Part shown: positions 18,442 to 26,658 of the stretch, one piece after another | Layout: each line of letters begins with the position of its first letter | Position numbering within the stretch: the first letter of the stretch is position 1 | Source of the DNA: Kibdelosporangium philippinense | Lineage (GTDB): Bacteria; Actinomycetota; Actinomycetes; Mycobacteriales; Pseudonocardiaceae | NCBI RefSeq assembly: GCF_021390435.2 | Contig: NZ_JAJVCN010000004.1 | Location: 248,001-312,000, forward strand | Direction: 5' to 3' | DNA: 64,000 nucleotides | Position numbers and translations under genes: made by a program | Notes under the pieces: generated by a model | The model's input: only the letters and a program-made list of their open reading frames with translations | What the model was told of the DNA's origin: nothing | Databases searched by the model: none

Positions 18442-20073
18442 TTACTCGGTCGGGTGATGTGCCTGCACATCCAGGGTCAGTAATGCCACATAGAGCGACA
18501 GCATCGATTCAGGGTCTTCCAGCGATACCCCGAGGACCTGCTCGATCCGGGAAAGCTGTTGGTAGTACGCGGTTCTGGACATATGCGCGGCCGCGGCGGC
18601 CGCTGACTTGTTGCCGCCCTGTTCGCAGTAGTGCCTGAGGGTTTCCACCAGGCGGCTGCCGTGTGCGGCGTCCCGCGTCAGCAAGGGGCCGAGTTCGCGG
18701 TCGGTGAATGCCGTGACGCGTTCGTCGTTGGCCAGCAAATGCAGCAGGCCACGCAGTCGCACGTCGTCAAGCCGGTGGTACAGACGGTCCGAAGTGGACC
18801 GTAGCGCCGCGTCGGCGACATGCGCGGCTTCGACCATGGTCCGACGGGCGCCAGTGACTCCGTCCGCGGTCGTCCCGACGGCGACAACAACCGGCTGGGC
18901 GCGTGGCGTGGCGCCAGCGGCCTGGTGCACCTCCTTGGCCAGTTTCCGCAGCACGTTGGCGACTTCTGCTTGGGGCGGCAGGGAAAGCAACGCGCGCACG
19001 CTCGTGTCGTCGACAACACCTACCAACGCGGCCGTCTGCGCGCGCCGGGCCGCGAGGGCTGTGGCCTCGGCGAGGTCGCGCAGCACCTCCTGTGTAGCCA
19101 TCGCGGGCGCGGGGTTTACCCCAGTTCGCGGCCGTACGGCGACACCCACAAGCCTGCGGTGTTCCAACGGCACGCCCAAAGCAGCCGATCGCGCGTTGAT
19201 ATCGGCGCCAGGGGTGGACAGCATCTCCGTCAGCAGCGTGCGGTGCGCGTGCCGTTCCAGGCCTTCGCGGTCACGCGCGACCAACCGGTGTACGGCCAGC
19301 GCGGACGCGGCGCGCTCGGCCACCACGATGTGCCGGTGTGGCGGAGGCTCCGGACACAGCATCACCAGCCTGCCCCAGTCGTTGCCCCGCGCGCCCACGA
19401 CCGTCACGAGCCAGCCCGCCTCGGCGTCGTAGCTGGTCCGCTCGGTGAGCTGGACTGCCCGCGAGCGTCGTGCCCAGTCGCGCAGTAGCTCGCTCGGGTT
19501 CCCACCAGCCGTGTCGTACGCGAGCACGTCGTGCGAGAGCGTCTCCAGAACAACAGGCCGTTCGGCCGTACGCGCAACCTCCCGTAGGACCTCCGCGGGC
19601 TCCGCGCCCGCGACGGTCAACGCGGTGAACGTCTCGTGCACCTGCTCGGCCGCGCGCAACTCCGCGACCTGGGCGTCCACGATGAGCCCAACCACGGCCT
19701 CGGTCACGTTGACGAACCGCGTCTCCTCGGACAACGTCACCAGCGGTACGCCTCGGCGTTCCGCGGCGGCGACAAACGCTTGCGGCAGCTTGTCGCTCCA
19801 GTGTCGCAGCAGCTCAACCACGATGCCCGCGACGCCGACATCCGCCAGTTCGTCCACGTACCTCGTCAGGCCGTCAGGCTCGTCCGGCAGCGCGATTCCG
19901 GTGGTCAGCACGAGCTCGCCACCACGCAGCAGAGGCGCGATGTCGGCAACCTCGGCCACGTGCACCCAGCGCACACGCCGGTCCAACCCGCCATGGGCCG
20001 CTACGACGCGCGGCTTGCCCTCCCGGATTACCGGCAGGGCCAGCGCGTCGGCGACCGTGGGGTACACGAACAC
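18442..20073 (-). CDS. PucR-family transcriptional regulator
   Basis: 543 residues. The N-terminal PucR domain (TVADALALPVIREGKPRVV, then VRWVHVAEVADIAPLLRGGE and LVLTTGIALP) leads to a GGDEF-like middle region and ends in the C-terminal PucR helix-turn-helix (LVETLRHYCEQGGNKSAAAA, then MSRTAYYQQLSRIEQVLG). PucR proteins respond to purine or pyrimidine breakdown products and activate catabolic genes. It is divergent from the aminotransferase/semialdehyde dehydrogenase operon and about 3 kb from the transporter/hydrolase operon, so it is the likely regulator of both. GTG start; a second GTG two codons on is also possible. Confidence 0.88.
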   Translation of the reverse strand: MFVYPTVADALALPVIREGKPRVVAAHGGLDRRVRWVHVAEVADIAPLLRGGELVLTTGIALPDEPDGLTRYVDELADVGVAGIVVELLRHWSDKLPQAFVAAAERRGVPLVTLSEETRFVNVTEAVVGLIVDAQVAELRAAEQVHETFTALTVAGAEPAEVLREVARTAERPVVLETLSHDVLAYDTAGGNPSELLRDWARRSRAVQLTERTSYDAEAGWLVTVVGARGNDWGRLVMLCPEPPPHRHIVVAERAASALAVHRLVARDREGLERHAHRTLLTEMLSTPGADINARSAALGVPLEHRRLVGVAVRPRTGVNPAPAMATQEVLRDLAEATALAARRAQTAALVGVVDDTSVRALLSLPPQAEVANVLRKLAKEVHQAAGATPRAQPVVVAVGTTADGVTGARRTMVEAAHVADAALRSTSDRLYHRLDDVRLRGLLHLLANDERVTAFTDRELGPLLTRDAAHGSRLVETLRHYCEQGGNKSAAAAAAHMSRTAYYQQLSRIEQVLGVSLEDPESMLSLYVALLTLDVQAHHPTE

Positions 20074-20177
20074 AATGTAAGGCTTCGCCGCGATTTCGAG
20101 TACAGGTTGTCCGTAGTGGTGCCTGGTCGGTTACCAGCAGACTCGACCGCAGGAACCCGCGGATCCCGGAGGTTGCT

Positions 20178-21494
20178 GTGCCCGATTCAGTGCCCAAGGA
20201 CGACCTGCTGCAGCGGCACCGTGCGGTGTTGCCGAGCTGGCTGGCGCTGTACTACGCCGATCCGATCGAGATCGTCGGCGGCAAAGGCCGCCGCGTGACC
20301 GACTCGCAAGGGCGGGAGTACCTCGACTTCTTCGCGGGCATCCTGACCAACGCGATCGGCTACGACATCGACGAGATCAGCGACGCGATCCGCGCGCAGG
20401 TCGACTCGGGCGTCCTGCACACGTCGACGCTGTACCTGATCCGCAAGCAGGTCGAGCTGGCCGAGAAGATCGCCGAGGTGTCCGGGATCCCGGACGCGAA
20501 GGTCTTCTTCACCAACTCGGGCACCGAAGCCAACGAGGCCGCGCTGCTGCTGGCCACGCAGTACCGCAAGAGCGACCAGGTGCTGGCGCTGCGCAACTCG
20601 TACCACGGCAGGACTTTCGCGGCGATGGGCATCACCGGCAACCGGGGCTGGTCGGCCAGTTCCCTGTCGCCGCTGAAGGTCAGCTACGTGCACGGCGGCT
20701 ACCGGATGCGCGGCCCGTTCGCCACGTACAACGATGCCGACTACATCGCCGCGTGCATCGAGGATTTGCGGGAGATCCTCGAAGTCACCACGGCCGGTGA
20801 CGTCGCCTGCATGATCGCCGAGCCGATCCAGGGCGTCGGCGGGTTCAACGTCCCGCCGGACGGCCTGTTCGGCGAGATGAAGAAGGTACTGGACGAGTAC
20901 GGGATCCTGTTCATCTCCGATGAGGTGCAGACCGGCTGGGGACGTACCGGCGAGCACTTCTGGGGCATCCAGGCGCACGGTGTCGTGCCGGACGCGATGA
21001 CCTTCGCCAAGGGCCTTGGCAACGGCCTCGCGATCGGCGGCGTGGTCGCCCGTGGGGACCTGATGGACTGCCTCAAGGCGAACTCGATCTCCACCTTCGG
21101 CGGCAACCCGGTCTCCACCGCCGGTGCGAAGGCCGCGCTGGATTACTTGCTGGACAAGGACTTGCAGGCGAACGCGGCCAAACTCGGCAGCATGCTGATC
21201 AACGGGCTGCGTGACGTCTCGGCTGAGAACCCTGTGGTGGCCGACGTACGTGGCAAGGGCCTGATGATCGGTCTTGAACTGGTCGGCCCGGACGGCCGTT
21301 CACCGAGCCCCGCGGCCGCGGCCCGGATGCTCGAAGAGACGAAGGCGCGCGGGCTGCTGGTCGGCAAGGGCGGTCTGCACAACAACGTGGTCCGGCTGGC
21401 GCCGCCGCTGACCCTGACCGAGGACGAGGCCGAGGAAGGCCTTGCCATCCTGCGCGAGTCGATTTCCGTGGTGGACAAGGAGAACAAGGCGTGA
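20178..21494 (+). CDS. Class III aminotransferase, probable beta-alanine/3-aminoisobutyrate transaminase
   Basis: 438 residues, GTG start with GGAGG 6 bases upstream. PLP-dependent omega-aminotransferase: cofactor loop FFTNSGTEANEAALLLA, SYHGRTFAAMG, AEPIQGVGGF, Asp in FISDEVQTGWGRTGEHFW and Schiff-base Lys in AMTFAKGLGNGLAIGG, then STFGGNPVSTAGA. It resembles AGXT2-like and beta-alanine-handling enzymes. Its place between PucR and a malonate/methylmalonate-semialdehyde dehydrogenase indicates that it removes the amino group from beta-alanine or 3-aminoisobutyrate produced by beta-ureidopropionase. Its stop overlaps the next start in GTGA. Confidence 0.88.
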   Translation: MPDSVPKDDLLQRHRAVLPSWLALYYADPIEIVGGKGRRVTDSQGREYLDFFAGILTNAIGYDIDEISDAIRAQVDSGVLHTSTLYLIRKQVELAEKIAEVSGIPDAKVFFTNSGTEANEAALLLATQYRKSDQVLALRNSYHGRTFAAMGITGNRGWSASSLSPLKVSYVHGGYRMRGPFATYNDADYIAACIEDLREILEVTTAGDVACMIAEPIQGVGGFNVPPDGLFGEMKKVLDEYGILFISDEVQTGWGRTGEHFWGIQAHGVVPDAMTFAKGLGNGLAIGGVVARGDLMDCLKANSISTFGGNPVSTAGAKAALDYLLDKDLQANAAKLGSMLINGLRDVSAENPVVADVRGKGLMIGLELVGPDGRSPSPAAAARMLEETKARGLLVGKGGLHNNVVRLAPPLTLTEDEAEEGLAILRESISVVDKENKA

Positions 21495-22987
21495 CGTCGA
21501 GGATCACCCATTGGATCAACGGCAAGCCGTGGGACGGCCCAGCCGCGCGGACCGGTGACGTCTACGACCCGGCGACCGGTCAGGTCAGCGGGCACGTCGA
21601 CTTCGCATCGCAGTCCGAAGTGGACGCGGCGGTGGCGGCAGCGGCGGCTGCTTTCCCGGCGTGGCGCGACGCTTCGCTGGCCAAACGGTCCAATGTGCTC
21701 TTCAAGTTCCGTGAACTGCTGGCCGCACGCAAAAGCGAGCTCGCCGCGATCGTGACCGCGGAGCACGGCAAGGTGCTCGACGACGCCGCGGGCGAGGTCC
21801 AGCGTGCGCTCGAAGCCGTGGAGTTCGCCTGTGGCATCCCGCATCTGCTCAAGGGCGGCTTCAGCGAGAACGTGTCCACGAAGGTGGACGTGTACTCGAT
21901 CCAGCAGCCCCTTGGCGTGGTCGCGGTGATCTCGCCGTTCAACTTCCCCGCGATGGTCCCGTTGTGGTTCATCCCCAACGCGATCGCGTGCGGGAACACG
22001 GTTGTACTCAAGCCTTCGGAGAAGGATCCGTCGGCCTCGATTTTCATCGCTGAGTTGTTGGCAGAGGCTGGCTTGCCCGACGGTGTGCTGAACGTGCTGC
22101 ACGGCGACAAGGTCGCGGTCGACGGTCTGCTGGAACACCGCGCCGTGAAGGCTGTCTCGTTTGTCGGATCGACGCCAATTGCTCGGTATGTCTACGAAAC
22201 CGGGACCCGGCACGGCAAGCGCGTGCAGGCATTGGGCGGGGCGAAGAACCACATGGTCGTCCTGCCGGACGCGGACCTGGACCTGGCAGCCGACGCGGCC
22301 GTGTCCGCCGGGTTCGGTTCGGCGGGGGAACGGTGCATGGCTATCTCGGTGGTCGTCGCGGTTGACCCGATCGGTGACGAACTGGTCGAGAAGATCGCCT
22401 CCCGGATGGCTGCGTTGCACATCGGAGACGGCAGGCGCACGGGGTGTGAGATGGGCCCGTTGGTGACTCGCGCGCACCGCGATCGCGTCGAGTCCTATGT
22501 GGAGGCGGGTGTGGCATCGGGGGCCACACTGGCCGTCGACGGGCGTGGTCACCCGGTCGACGGGGCGGTCGAGGGTTTCTGGCTCGGCCCGACCCTGTTC
22601 GACCGGGTGAACACAGACATGTCGATCTATACGGACGAAATCTTCGGCCCAGTGCTGTCAGTCGTCCGCTCGCCCTCGTACGACGAAGCACTGGAACTGG
22701 TGAACAGCAACCCGTACGGCAACGGAACGGCCATTTTCACCAACGATGGCGGGGCCGCGCGCCGATTCCAGAACGAGGTCGAAGTCGGCATGGTCGGCGT
22801 GAACGTGCCAATCCCGGTGCCTGTCGGCTACTACTCGTTCGGCGGGTGGAAGGACTCGTTGTTCGGCGACACGCACGCGTATGGGACGCATGGAATCCAC
22901 TTCTTCACCAGGTCCAAAGTGGTCACGAACAGGTGGCTCGACCCATCGCACGGCGGCGTGAACCTGGGTTTCCCGCGTAACGTGTAG
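21491..22987 (+). CDS. mmsA: CoA-acylating malonate/methylmalonate-semialdehyde dehydrogenase
   Basis: 498 residues, GTG start overlapping the aminotransferase stop. ALDH fold with VISPFNFPAMVPLWFIPNAI, the cofactor region VLKPSEKDPSASIFIAELL, VSFVGSTPIARYVY and the catalytic Cys in GSAGERCMAISVVVAV. The MVPLWFIP and GERCMAIS signatures are typical of MmsA, which yields acetyl-CoA or propionyl-CoA from malonate or methylmalonate semialdehyde. This completes the visible route from ureido acid to acyl-CoA. EthD follows 2 bases after the stop. Confidence 0.92.
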   Translation: MTSRITHWINGKPWDGPAARTGDVYDPATGQVSGHVDFASQSEVDAAVAAAAAAFPAWRDASLAKRSNVLFKFRELLAARKSELAAIVTAEHGKVLDDAAGEVQRALEAVEFACGIPHLLKGGFSENVSTKVDVYSIQQPLGVVAVISPFNFPAMVPLWFIPNAIACGNTVVLKPSEKDPSASIFIAELLAEAGLPDGVLNVLHGDKVAVDGLLEHRAVKAVSFVGSTPIARYVYETGTRHGKRVQALGGAKNHMVVLPDADLDLAADAAVSAGFGSAGERCMAISVVVAVDPIGDELVEKIASRMAALHIGDGRRTGCEMGPLVTRAHRDRVESYVEAGVASGATLAVDGRGHPVDGAVEGFWLGPTLFDRVNTDMSIYTDEIFGPVLSVVRSPSYDEALELVNSNPYGNGTAIFTNDGGAARRFQNEVEVGMVGVNVPIPVPVGYYSFGGWKDSLFGDTHAYGTHGIHFFTRSKVVTNRWLDPSHGGVNLGFPRNV

Positions 22988-22989
22988 GC

Positions 22990-23304
22990 ATGCTGAAGGT
23001 GATGGCTTTCCTGGTCCGCAAGCCTGGGCTCACGATGGACGAATTCGTGGACTATTACGAGAACAACCATGTCCCGCTCATCGTGAGCCATGGCAACGGC
23101 CTGCTTGGCTACAAACGCAACTACATCCGCGACGAATTAGCCGGTTTCGACGCGGTCAGCGAGTTCTCCTTCACCGACCTGAACGCCTACAAAGCGTGGG
23201 CAGCGGCCATGTACTCGCCGGAAACCGGCGTCGAGAAGGACGAAGCGAACTTCCTCGACCGCCCAAAGACCCGGGCTTGCGTGGTCGAGGAACACGTCAG
23301 CTAG
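22990..23304 (+). CDS. EthD-domain protein
   Basis: 104 residues. A dimeric alpha-beta barrel (ferredoxin-like) protein with the EthD pattern MLKVMAFLVRKPGLTMDEFV, YYENNHVPLIV, and a C-terminal FTDLNAYKAWAAAM block. EthD proteins are associated with diverse oxidative catabolic operons; exact biochemistry is usually unknown. It starts 2 bases after the mmsA stop and is therefore the third gene of the pyrimidine-catabolic transcript. Its stop overlaps the end of the convergent site-2 protease gene by 4 bases. Confidence 0.82.
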   Translation: MLKVMAFLVRKPGLTMDEFVDYYENNHVPLIVSHGNGLLGYKRNYIRDELAGFDAVSEFSFTDLNAYKAWAAAMYSPETGVEKDEANFLDRPKTRACVVEEHVS

Positions 23305-24422
23305 GTCAGGCGGATGGGGTTGACGATGTCAGCCGTGACCGTCAGTGCCACGAACAGGCCGCCGACGACCACCAGAGCCATAGTCACTGTGGCAAGGCGG
23401 TTGTAGTCGACCGGGCCGAGCGCGGGGCGGCCACGCGCTTGACGGATCCGGTCGCGAACCTTCTCGTACCACGTGACGGCGATGTGACCGCCATCCAACG
23501 GAAGCAGCGGCAGCAGGTTGAACACGCCGAGGAAGAAGTTCAAGCCTGCCAACAACATCACGAACACCGACCACAAGCCTGCCTCGGCCGCCTCGCCGCC
23601 GAGCCTGCTCGCACCCACCACGCTTATCGGCGTGTTCTGGTCACGTTCGCCACCGAACACCGCGTGCACCAACGCCGGGACACGTTGCGGCATTTCGATC
23701 AGGCGCTGGAATGTCTGTGCGAACATCTGGCCAGTGAAGGCGGTGGACGCGCCCACCGCGTCGATTGGGTTGTACTGCAGATTCGTCTGGATTCCGGCGC
23801 CGATCACGCCGATTTCGCCGACGCCTTCCCGGAACACTCGCGGGATGTTCACGGTGAACGTCAAAGTCTCGTCACCGCGTTGGACTTCCATCGGCGTCGG
23901 GCCGGACTGGACACGGACGACGGCCACCATTTCCTGCCAGTTCGGGGTTTGCTGCCCGGCCACCGACAGGACTTGGTCGCCTGGCTGGATACCCGCCGCG
24001 GCCGCCGCACCGCCGGATGTGTCGCCAAGAATGGGTTTGTTGGTCGTGTTGGGCAGACCCATGGTCGCGGCCATCACGTAGAGGATCAGGAAACCGAGCA
24101 CGAAATGCGTCAGTGGTCCTGCCGCCATCACCGCGGTGCGCTGCCAGGTTCTGAAACGCCACATCGGGCGCTCGTCCTTGACCCGGTCGTCCAGGGTTGT
24201 CATGCCGGAGATGTCGCAGAAACCGCCCATTGGTACGGCCTTCAGGCCGTACTCGATCCCCTTGCGGTGGAATGAAAACACCGTTGGGCCCATGCCGACG
24301 AAGAACCTGCGCACCTTCATCCCGAAGGCGCGCGCGGTCAACATGTGCCCCGCTTCGTGCAGGGCGAGCGAGAGGCATACGCAGAGGGCGAACAGTGCGA
24401 TGCCAGCGATGTAGGCGACCAC
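23301..24422 (-). CDS. Site-2 protease (M50 family, Rip1/RseP-like)
   Basis: 373 residues, GTG start. Membrane-embedded zinc protease: HEAGH at residues 22-26 in the first helix, a further helix with MAAGPLTHFVLGFLILYVM, a central PDZ domain (AAAAAGIQPGDQVLSVAGQQ), and the second metal motif in NLLPLLPLDGGH, followed by a final helix. It cleaves anti-sigma factors or other single-pass proteins within the membrane. In many actinobacteria rip1 sits beside dxr and ispG; here it stands alone next to an insertion sequence and a broken sigma-factor gene, so it may be a second copy. The substrate is not visible. Confidence 0.88.
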   Translation of the reverse strand: MVAYIAGIALFALCVCLSLALHEAGHMLTARAFGMKVRRFFVGMGPTVFSFHRKGIEYGLKAVPMGGFCDISGMTTLDDRVKDERPMWRFRTWQRTAVMAAGPLTHFVLGFLILYVMAATMGLPNTTNKPILGDTSGGAAAAAGIQPGDQVLSVAGQQTPNWQEMVAVVRVQSGPTPMEVQRGDETLTFTVNIPRVFREGVGEIGVIGAGIQTNLQYNPIDAVGASTAFTGQMFAQTFQRLIEMPQRVPALVHAVFGGERDQNTPISVVGASRLGGEAAEAGLWSVFVMLLAGLNFFLGVFNLLPLLPLDGGHIAVTWYEKVRDRIRQARGRPALGPVDYNRLATVTMALVVVGGLFVALTVTADIVNPIRLT

Positions 24423-24638
24423 GGGCAGACTGTCTCAGTTCTCAGGTGAAGCTGGTGTTCGGGAACTCGGCCCGCCCAGAAGCCCCTGGCGCCAGCCGCG
24501 GCTTGGCCTCGGCTCGGTGCATGATCGGCAGGTTGAACGCTTCGAAAAGGATTCTGGATCGATTCATTACCGGAAACCTTCGAGGATCCCCGCGACCTAG
24601 GGCCTGTTTTGGAAATCTCGTTGGTTAGGTCTGGCTGG

Positions 24639-24941
24639 TCACGGTGAAGGGAACTGGCCAGCCAGCCAGATGGTGAGGTCTTTGGCGATCTGGTTGCGGT
24701 CAGCACTGGTGGTCCGCGTGGGTTCCTGTTGGTCGGGGTGGTGTCGTTCGACCTCGTAGGTGTCGTCGTCGAGCAGGGACACGGAGGCGTACCAGCCCGC
24801 GTCCATGTCAGCGGGGTTGACCGTCAGGAAGGTGTTCTCGGGGTGGGCGAGGTCGGTGATGAGCATGAACAGAGCGTCTTCGGAGGGGTCCTCGATGTGG
24901 TCGCCGTTCTCGGTGTCGGCGATGTAGTAGTCGGCGGTCAT
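24639..24941 (-). CDS. IS passenger protein of unknown function
   Basis: 100 residues from the ATG at 24941 (GGGAGAG 8 bases upstream); a longer frame to 25031 overlaps the transposase and looks artificial. The sequence is acidic at the start (MTADYYIADTENGDHIEDPS), has a central block with NTFLTVNPADMDAGWYASVS and YEVERHHP, and ends TIWLAGQFPSP. I recognise no domain. Codon use is similar to the transposase. It lies wholly between the IS ends, 64 bases after the transposase stop on the same strand, so it travels with the element. Possible roles (regulation of transposition, host factor, immunity-like protein) are speculation. Confidence 0.65.
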   Translation of the reverse strand: MTADYYIADTENGDHIEDPSEDALFMLITDLAHPENTFLTVNPADMDAGWYASVSLLDDDTYEVERHHPDQQEPTRTTSADRNQIAKDLTIWLAGQFPSP

Positions 24942-25005
24942 CCCCAGGTCTCTCCCGATGTGCGAACCAGTGGGACGCCAGGATCGCACGCTGGCGTGGC
25001 GCTGG

Positions 25006-25881
25006 TCAGAGCCACTCGTTGATCGCGGCAACGGTGACGGTGGCCTCGTAGCGAACGGCCAGCTTGTCGTAGCGAGTGGCCACGGCCCGGTTGCGTTTGA
25101 GCCGGTTGATGCCGCACTCGACCGAGTGCCGTTGCTTGTAGACCTCGTGGTCGAACGCGGGAGGGCGACCGCCGTGCCTACCTCGATTCTTGCGGTGGCG
25201 GATCTGGTCGGCCTTCTCCGGGATGGTGCATCGAATCCCTCGGCGGCGCAGGTAGGCGCGGTTGGCGCGAGAGCCGTACGCCTTGTCGGCTAACACTTGG
25301 TCTGGACGGGTCCGCGGCCTGCCCGGACCGATCCGCGGCACACTGATCTGTTCCAGGACCGGCTGGAACTGCGGTGAGTCGCCCCGTTGCCCAGCGGTGA
25401 CCACCACTGACAACGGCTTTTGTCCCTGTTCGGTTGCCAGATGCAGCTTCGTGGTCCGCCCACCTCGTGACCGGCCGATCCCGTGATCAGCCGGCTCGAT
25501 GTCCACCCCGCCCGGCGATTCCCGCTGCAGATCTCCCTGATTTCGTGCGCCAGCGGCGTGCTGGTGCACGCGTGCGACCGTGGAGTCCACGCTGATGTCC
25601 CAGGTGATTAATCCGGCCGCGTCGGCCTGGGCCTGAAACTGGGACAGGATTTGCTTCCAGGTTCCGTCTCGTTGCCAGCGCCGGAACAGCCCATACACTG
25701 TCTGCCAGGGGCCGTAGCGACCGGGCAGATCACGCCACTGGATGCCGGTGCGGACCCGAAAACGGATCCCGTCGATGAGCTGTCGTTTCGGATGCTTGGG
25801 TGGCCGACCGGGCTTCTTGCCCTTGGGTAGCACCGCCTCCAGCTTCGTCCACTGCTCGTCCGTCAGATCGCCACGGCCCAC
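25006..25881 (-). CDS. IS5-family DDE transposase, single intact ORF
   Basis: 291 residues. N-terminal DUF4096-like domain (LTDEQWTKLEAVLPKGKKPG, then RVRTGIQWRDLPGRYGPWQT), then the DDE catalytic domain: Asp in ISVDSTVARVHQH, Asp in VLADKAYGSRANR, and Glu in RHSVECGINRLKRNR, with HRKNRGRHGGRPPAFD before it. No frameshift is needed, unlike the many two-frame IS5 relatives. The ORF fills the right two-thirds of the element and starts 42 bases inside the right end. Confidence 0.92.
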   Translation of the reverse strand: MGRGDLTDEQWTKLEAVLPKGKKPGRPPKHPKRQLIDGIRFRVRTGIQWRDLPGRYGPWQTVYGLFRRWQRDGTWKQILSQFQAQADAAGLITWDISVDSTVARVHQHAAGARNQGDLQRESPGGVDIEPADHGIGRSRGGRTTKLHLATEQGQKPLSVVVTAGQRGDSPQFQPVLEQISVPRIGPGRPRTRPDQVLADKAYGSRANRAYLRRRGIRCTIPEKADQIRHRKNRGRHGGRPPAFDHEVYKQRHSVECGINRLKRNRAVATRYDKLAVRYEATVTVAAINEWL

Positions 25882-25950
25882 CCCAAGATCGTTTCAAATC
25901 TAGATCAACTTCTAAAACAGGCCCTAGGTGAGGGCAGACAGGGGGGAAGC

Positions 25951-26592
25951 GTGACGGAGTCCGACTGGTTCGCCACCTTGTACCGCGGCGCGTACCAAGA
26001 GCTGGTGCTGGCGGTGTTCGCGCTGACCAGGGATCGGGCGCAGCCGGTACCCGCGGCTGACGGCAGTTGGTGGGTATCCGTGCGGGACCCGGCAACGTAC
26101 CGGATGTCACTGGCGACGATCCGCGATGGCCGGACCTGGACAGTCAGCCAGCTACTCAAGGACCCGGCCAACGAAGTCGGATTCATCAGAGAGGTCACGG
26201 TCGTCAGCAGCAATGGTGTGCTCTACGCCCTTGGGCACAGCTCAGTTTCCACCCTTGGCGCGCCATCGGCAGCCTTCTTCTCGTTCTACCGCAGCATGGA
26301 TGGCGGTCACAGCTGGGAGTTGACGTATGACGCCGGGGTGCCGCGGGTGGTGCACTCGGTCTCACCGACTCCGGTGGTCATCTCGGCCGGTGACATCATC
26401 GTGTCCACACCGGACGCTCCGCAACGGGTGCTGGTGAGCAAGGACGGTGGCCGGAGTTTCCAGCCAGCTATGCGGCCGGAACTGGATTGGGTCAGCTGGA
26501 CGAGAGCGGGCTACCTGAATACGAGAACCGGCCCGACACCAACGCATTGGCTGTCTGAGGACGGAATCAACTGGCGGAAACTGGGAGAGTGA
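25951..26592 (+). pseudogene. Chimeric ORF: start of an ECF sigma factor joined to the tail of a beta-propeller (BNR-like) protein
   Basis: 213 codons, GTG start with GGGGGGAAGC just upstream. Residues ~4-27 contain FATLYRGAYQELVLAVFALT, a good match to sigma-70 region 2.1 at the start of ECF sigma factors, but regions 2.2-4 are missing. From about residue 28 the sequence changes to a sialidase/BNR-like beta-propeller: SFYRSMDGGHSWELTYDAG, VLVSKDGGRSFQPA and WLSEDGINWRKLGE, with Asp-box-like S-x-D-G-G repeats. The simplest reading is a deletion that fused two neighbouring genes in frame, next to the IS. It may be expressed, but neither parent function should remain. The fusion point is near 26030. 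Confidence 0.6.
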
Positions 26593-26601
26593 CCACGTGC
26601 C

Positions 26602-26631
26602 GACGCGTCCGCTGTGCTCGGCGGACGCGTC
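26602..26631. terminator. Hairpin terminator between the chimeric ORF and the HtrA-like gene
   Basis: An 11-bp perfect stem GACGCGTCCGC / GCGGACGCGTC with an 8-base loop, 9 bases after the stop at 26592, followed by CCGTTT. It lies between convergent genes and is not a member of the CTCGTGAGTGGTTA family. Confidence 0.75.
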
Positions 26632-26658
26632 CCGTTTAGCTGTGCGCTTTCCAGTCGA

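Larger units (their letters stand above)
24601..25923 (-). mobile_element. IS5-family insertion sequence with passenger gene, CTAG target duplication
   Basis: About 1,323 bases. Terminal inverted repeats GGCCTGTTTTGGAA (left, from 24601) and GGCCTGTTTTAGAA (right, read inward from 25923) match at 13 of 14 positions. CTAG flanks both ends (24597-24600 and 25924-25927), as expected for a CTAG-targeting IS5-type element; a TA duplication with a longer repeat reads equally well. It contains the transposase and, downstream on the same strand, a 100-codon passenger. The intact ORF and matching ends suggest a recent, possibly active copy. It lies 24 bases upstream of the chimeric ORF. Confidence 0.85.
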
